Shown piece after piece: positions 63,287-64,000 of a DNA stretch of 64,000 nt; positions within the stretch are counted from its first letter, which is position 1, and every line of letters starts with the position of its first letter. The notes beneath the pieces are model-generated. The model did not search any database and had not been told where the DNA came from. It saw only the letters and a list, made by a program, of their open reading frames with translations. Origin of the DNA: LMUY01 sp965198895 (GTDB lineage Bacteria; Pseudomonadota; Alphaproteobacteria; Acetobacterales; Acetobacteraceae); NCBI GenBank assembly GCA_965198895.1, contig OZ240676.1:5146001-5210000 (forward strand), written 5' to 3'. The translations under genes and the position numbers were made by a program.

Positions 63287-64000
63287 TCAAGCTGAGTTAG
63301 CTGCGCCCATTTCCGACTGCCCGGTCGAACCCGTGCGCCTGACCCCTCTGGCACAAACAAGCACCAGCTCTATGACAGATGGGACGTCAATGACTACATA
63401 GTTGTCATGGTGTAGGAGTTCAGAGAACTCGGCATAGGCGTTGTTCAAAACTCCTTCCGTGACAGGCCGATCTCGAACCATGTTCGATGGAAGGTAAACT
63501 GGCTGGACAGCAACTTCGGATTGCGCAGCTACCCATTCAGCGGGGCCCGCATCCAGCATAGCGCGGTTGCAATGCACCACTCCAGGCGTAGAAGTAAACC
63601 AGCCAATCTTGTGCTGTACGGTCCCATGATGACAAAAATAGAGGTCCGCGTGCTGAGCTAGAGCAATGCTGTCCCCAATTGTTAGCCCGACGGCGACGTG
63701 TACACGACCAGGAAATTGGAGCTCCAAGGACGACTGCAGGGTACACGCTGCCTGTAGGTCCGCCTCTAGCACTAGTTGGCCTTCGTTACGGTGGTAGGCC
63801 GAGTAGGAGTTGAAATCATCCGGTAGTGAGTAACCGTCAATTACTATCAAACCGTCGGAATATGTTTTGAGGAATGAACCACAAATATCGTCTAAAAGCT
63901 GCTGTTGGTTGAGTGGAGTCCGATTTCTCGTCCGGACACTAACCCACAGTATAAAGCCTTGTGCGCGCATTAAAGAAGAAGATATCTCCCGGGCGCGTTC
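63287..64000 (-). CDS. Hypothetical glycan-related protein, 5' end outside window
   Basis: The frame is open to the window edge (REISSSLMRAQG continues before the first ATG at 63970), so the gene probably starts beyond 64000. Seen: WVSVRTRNRTPLNQQQLL, GLIVIDGYSLPDDF, then FPGRVHVAVGLTIGDSI, ADLYFCHHGTVQHKIGWFTSTPGVVH. The last, with CHHGT.QHKIGW, looks like the nucleotide-sugar end of a glycosyltransferase-like protein, but I cannot place the family. The last 20 residues are unusual and abut the older IS66 fragment, so the C-terminus may be altered. Confidence 0.5.
   Translation of the reverse strand, partial: ERAREISSSLMRAQGFILWVSVRTRNRTPLNQQQLLDDICGSFLKTYSDGLIVIDGYSLPDDFNSYSAYHRNEGQLVLEADLQAACTLQSSLELQFPGRVHVAVGLTIGDSIALAQHADLYFCHHGTVQHKIGWFTSTPGVVHCNRAMLDAGPAEWVAAQSEVAVQPVYLPSNMVRDRPVTEGVLNNAYAEFSELLHHDNYVVIDVPSVIELVLVCARGVRRTGSTGQSEMGAANSA

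Noticed and set aside
1..64000. CRISPR array or retron
   Set aside because: No regularly spaced direct repeats were seen, and the only reverse transcriptase is the group II maturase, with a clear domain V.

Overview
The window is high-GC DNA with tightly packed, mostly minus-strand genes. Its core genes (metG, holB, tmk, tatD, dac, rlpA, mltB, a ligase-associated Lhr-type helicase) and its family content suggest an alphaproteobacterium, most likely Acetobacteraceae. That placement is inferred from gene content, not from a phylogenetic marker.

Layout. (1) 1-11.4 kb is conserved chromosome: a 3'-truncated DEXH helicase, two small secreted proteins, an overlapping run mltB-rlpA-dac-tmk-holB-metG-tatD-MBL with an LpxR-like outer-membrane protein at its head, and a tRNA-Ser(UGA). 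(2) 11.4-26.5 kb is an accessory island beside the tRNA. It carries a 1,850-1,863 residue STAND-type NTPase with a nuclease-like N-terminus (candidate Avs-like anti-phage protein), an IS91-type element with its tyrosine recombinase, small orphan genes, a serine hydrolase, and a graveyard of fragments (dnaE2 tail, KAP NTPase, IS5 transposase, a frameshifted lipoprotein). (3) 26.5-42.3 kb is one long, overlapping catabolic operon: a branched-chain-type ABC importer with two substrate-binding proteins, a flavin monooxygenase, an SMP-30-type lactonase, two SDRs, two acyl-CoA dehydrogenases, an enoyl-CoA hydratase and an acyl-CoA ligase. A divergent TetR regulator has a perfect 7-2-7 inverted repeat in front of the operon and a related one at its own start. 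(4) 42.8-47 kb holds a broken enolase-superfamily/MFS sugar-acid locus, lipoproteins and an IS1595 remnant. (5) 47-64 kb is a surface-glycan and phage-fibre-like region: a two-domain glycosyltransferase, two SAM methyltransferases, collagen-like and beta-helix proteins, and several transposon fragments.

The best-resolved mobile structure is a three-level nest at 57.9-63.3 kb. A complete IS66-family element (58144-63123, exact 8-bp target duplication) sits inside an older IS66 tnpC. Its own tnpC is interrupted by a 2,006-nt group II intron lying antisense to it. The intron ends can be placed to the base because removing it restores the tnpC reading frame. The intron has an enlarged domain VI.

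How the parts work together. The catabolic operon reads as uptake, then oxygenation (possibly a Baeyer-Villiger step), lactone opening, CoA activation and beta-oxidation-like degradation of a cyclic or branched acid, under TetR control. The island next to tRNA-Ser reads as a defence locus surrounded by transposition scars.
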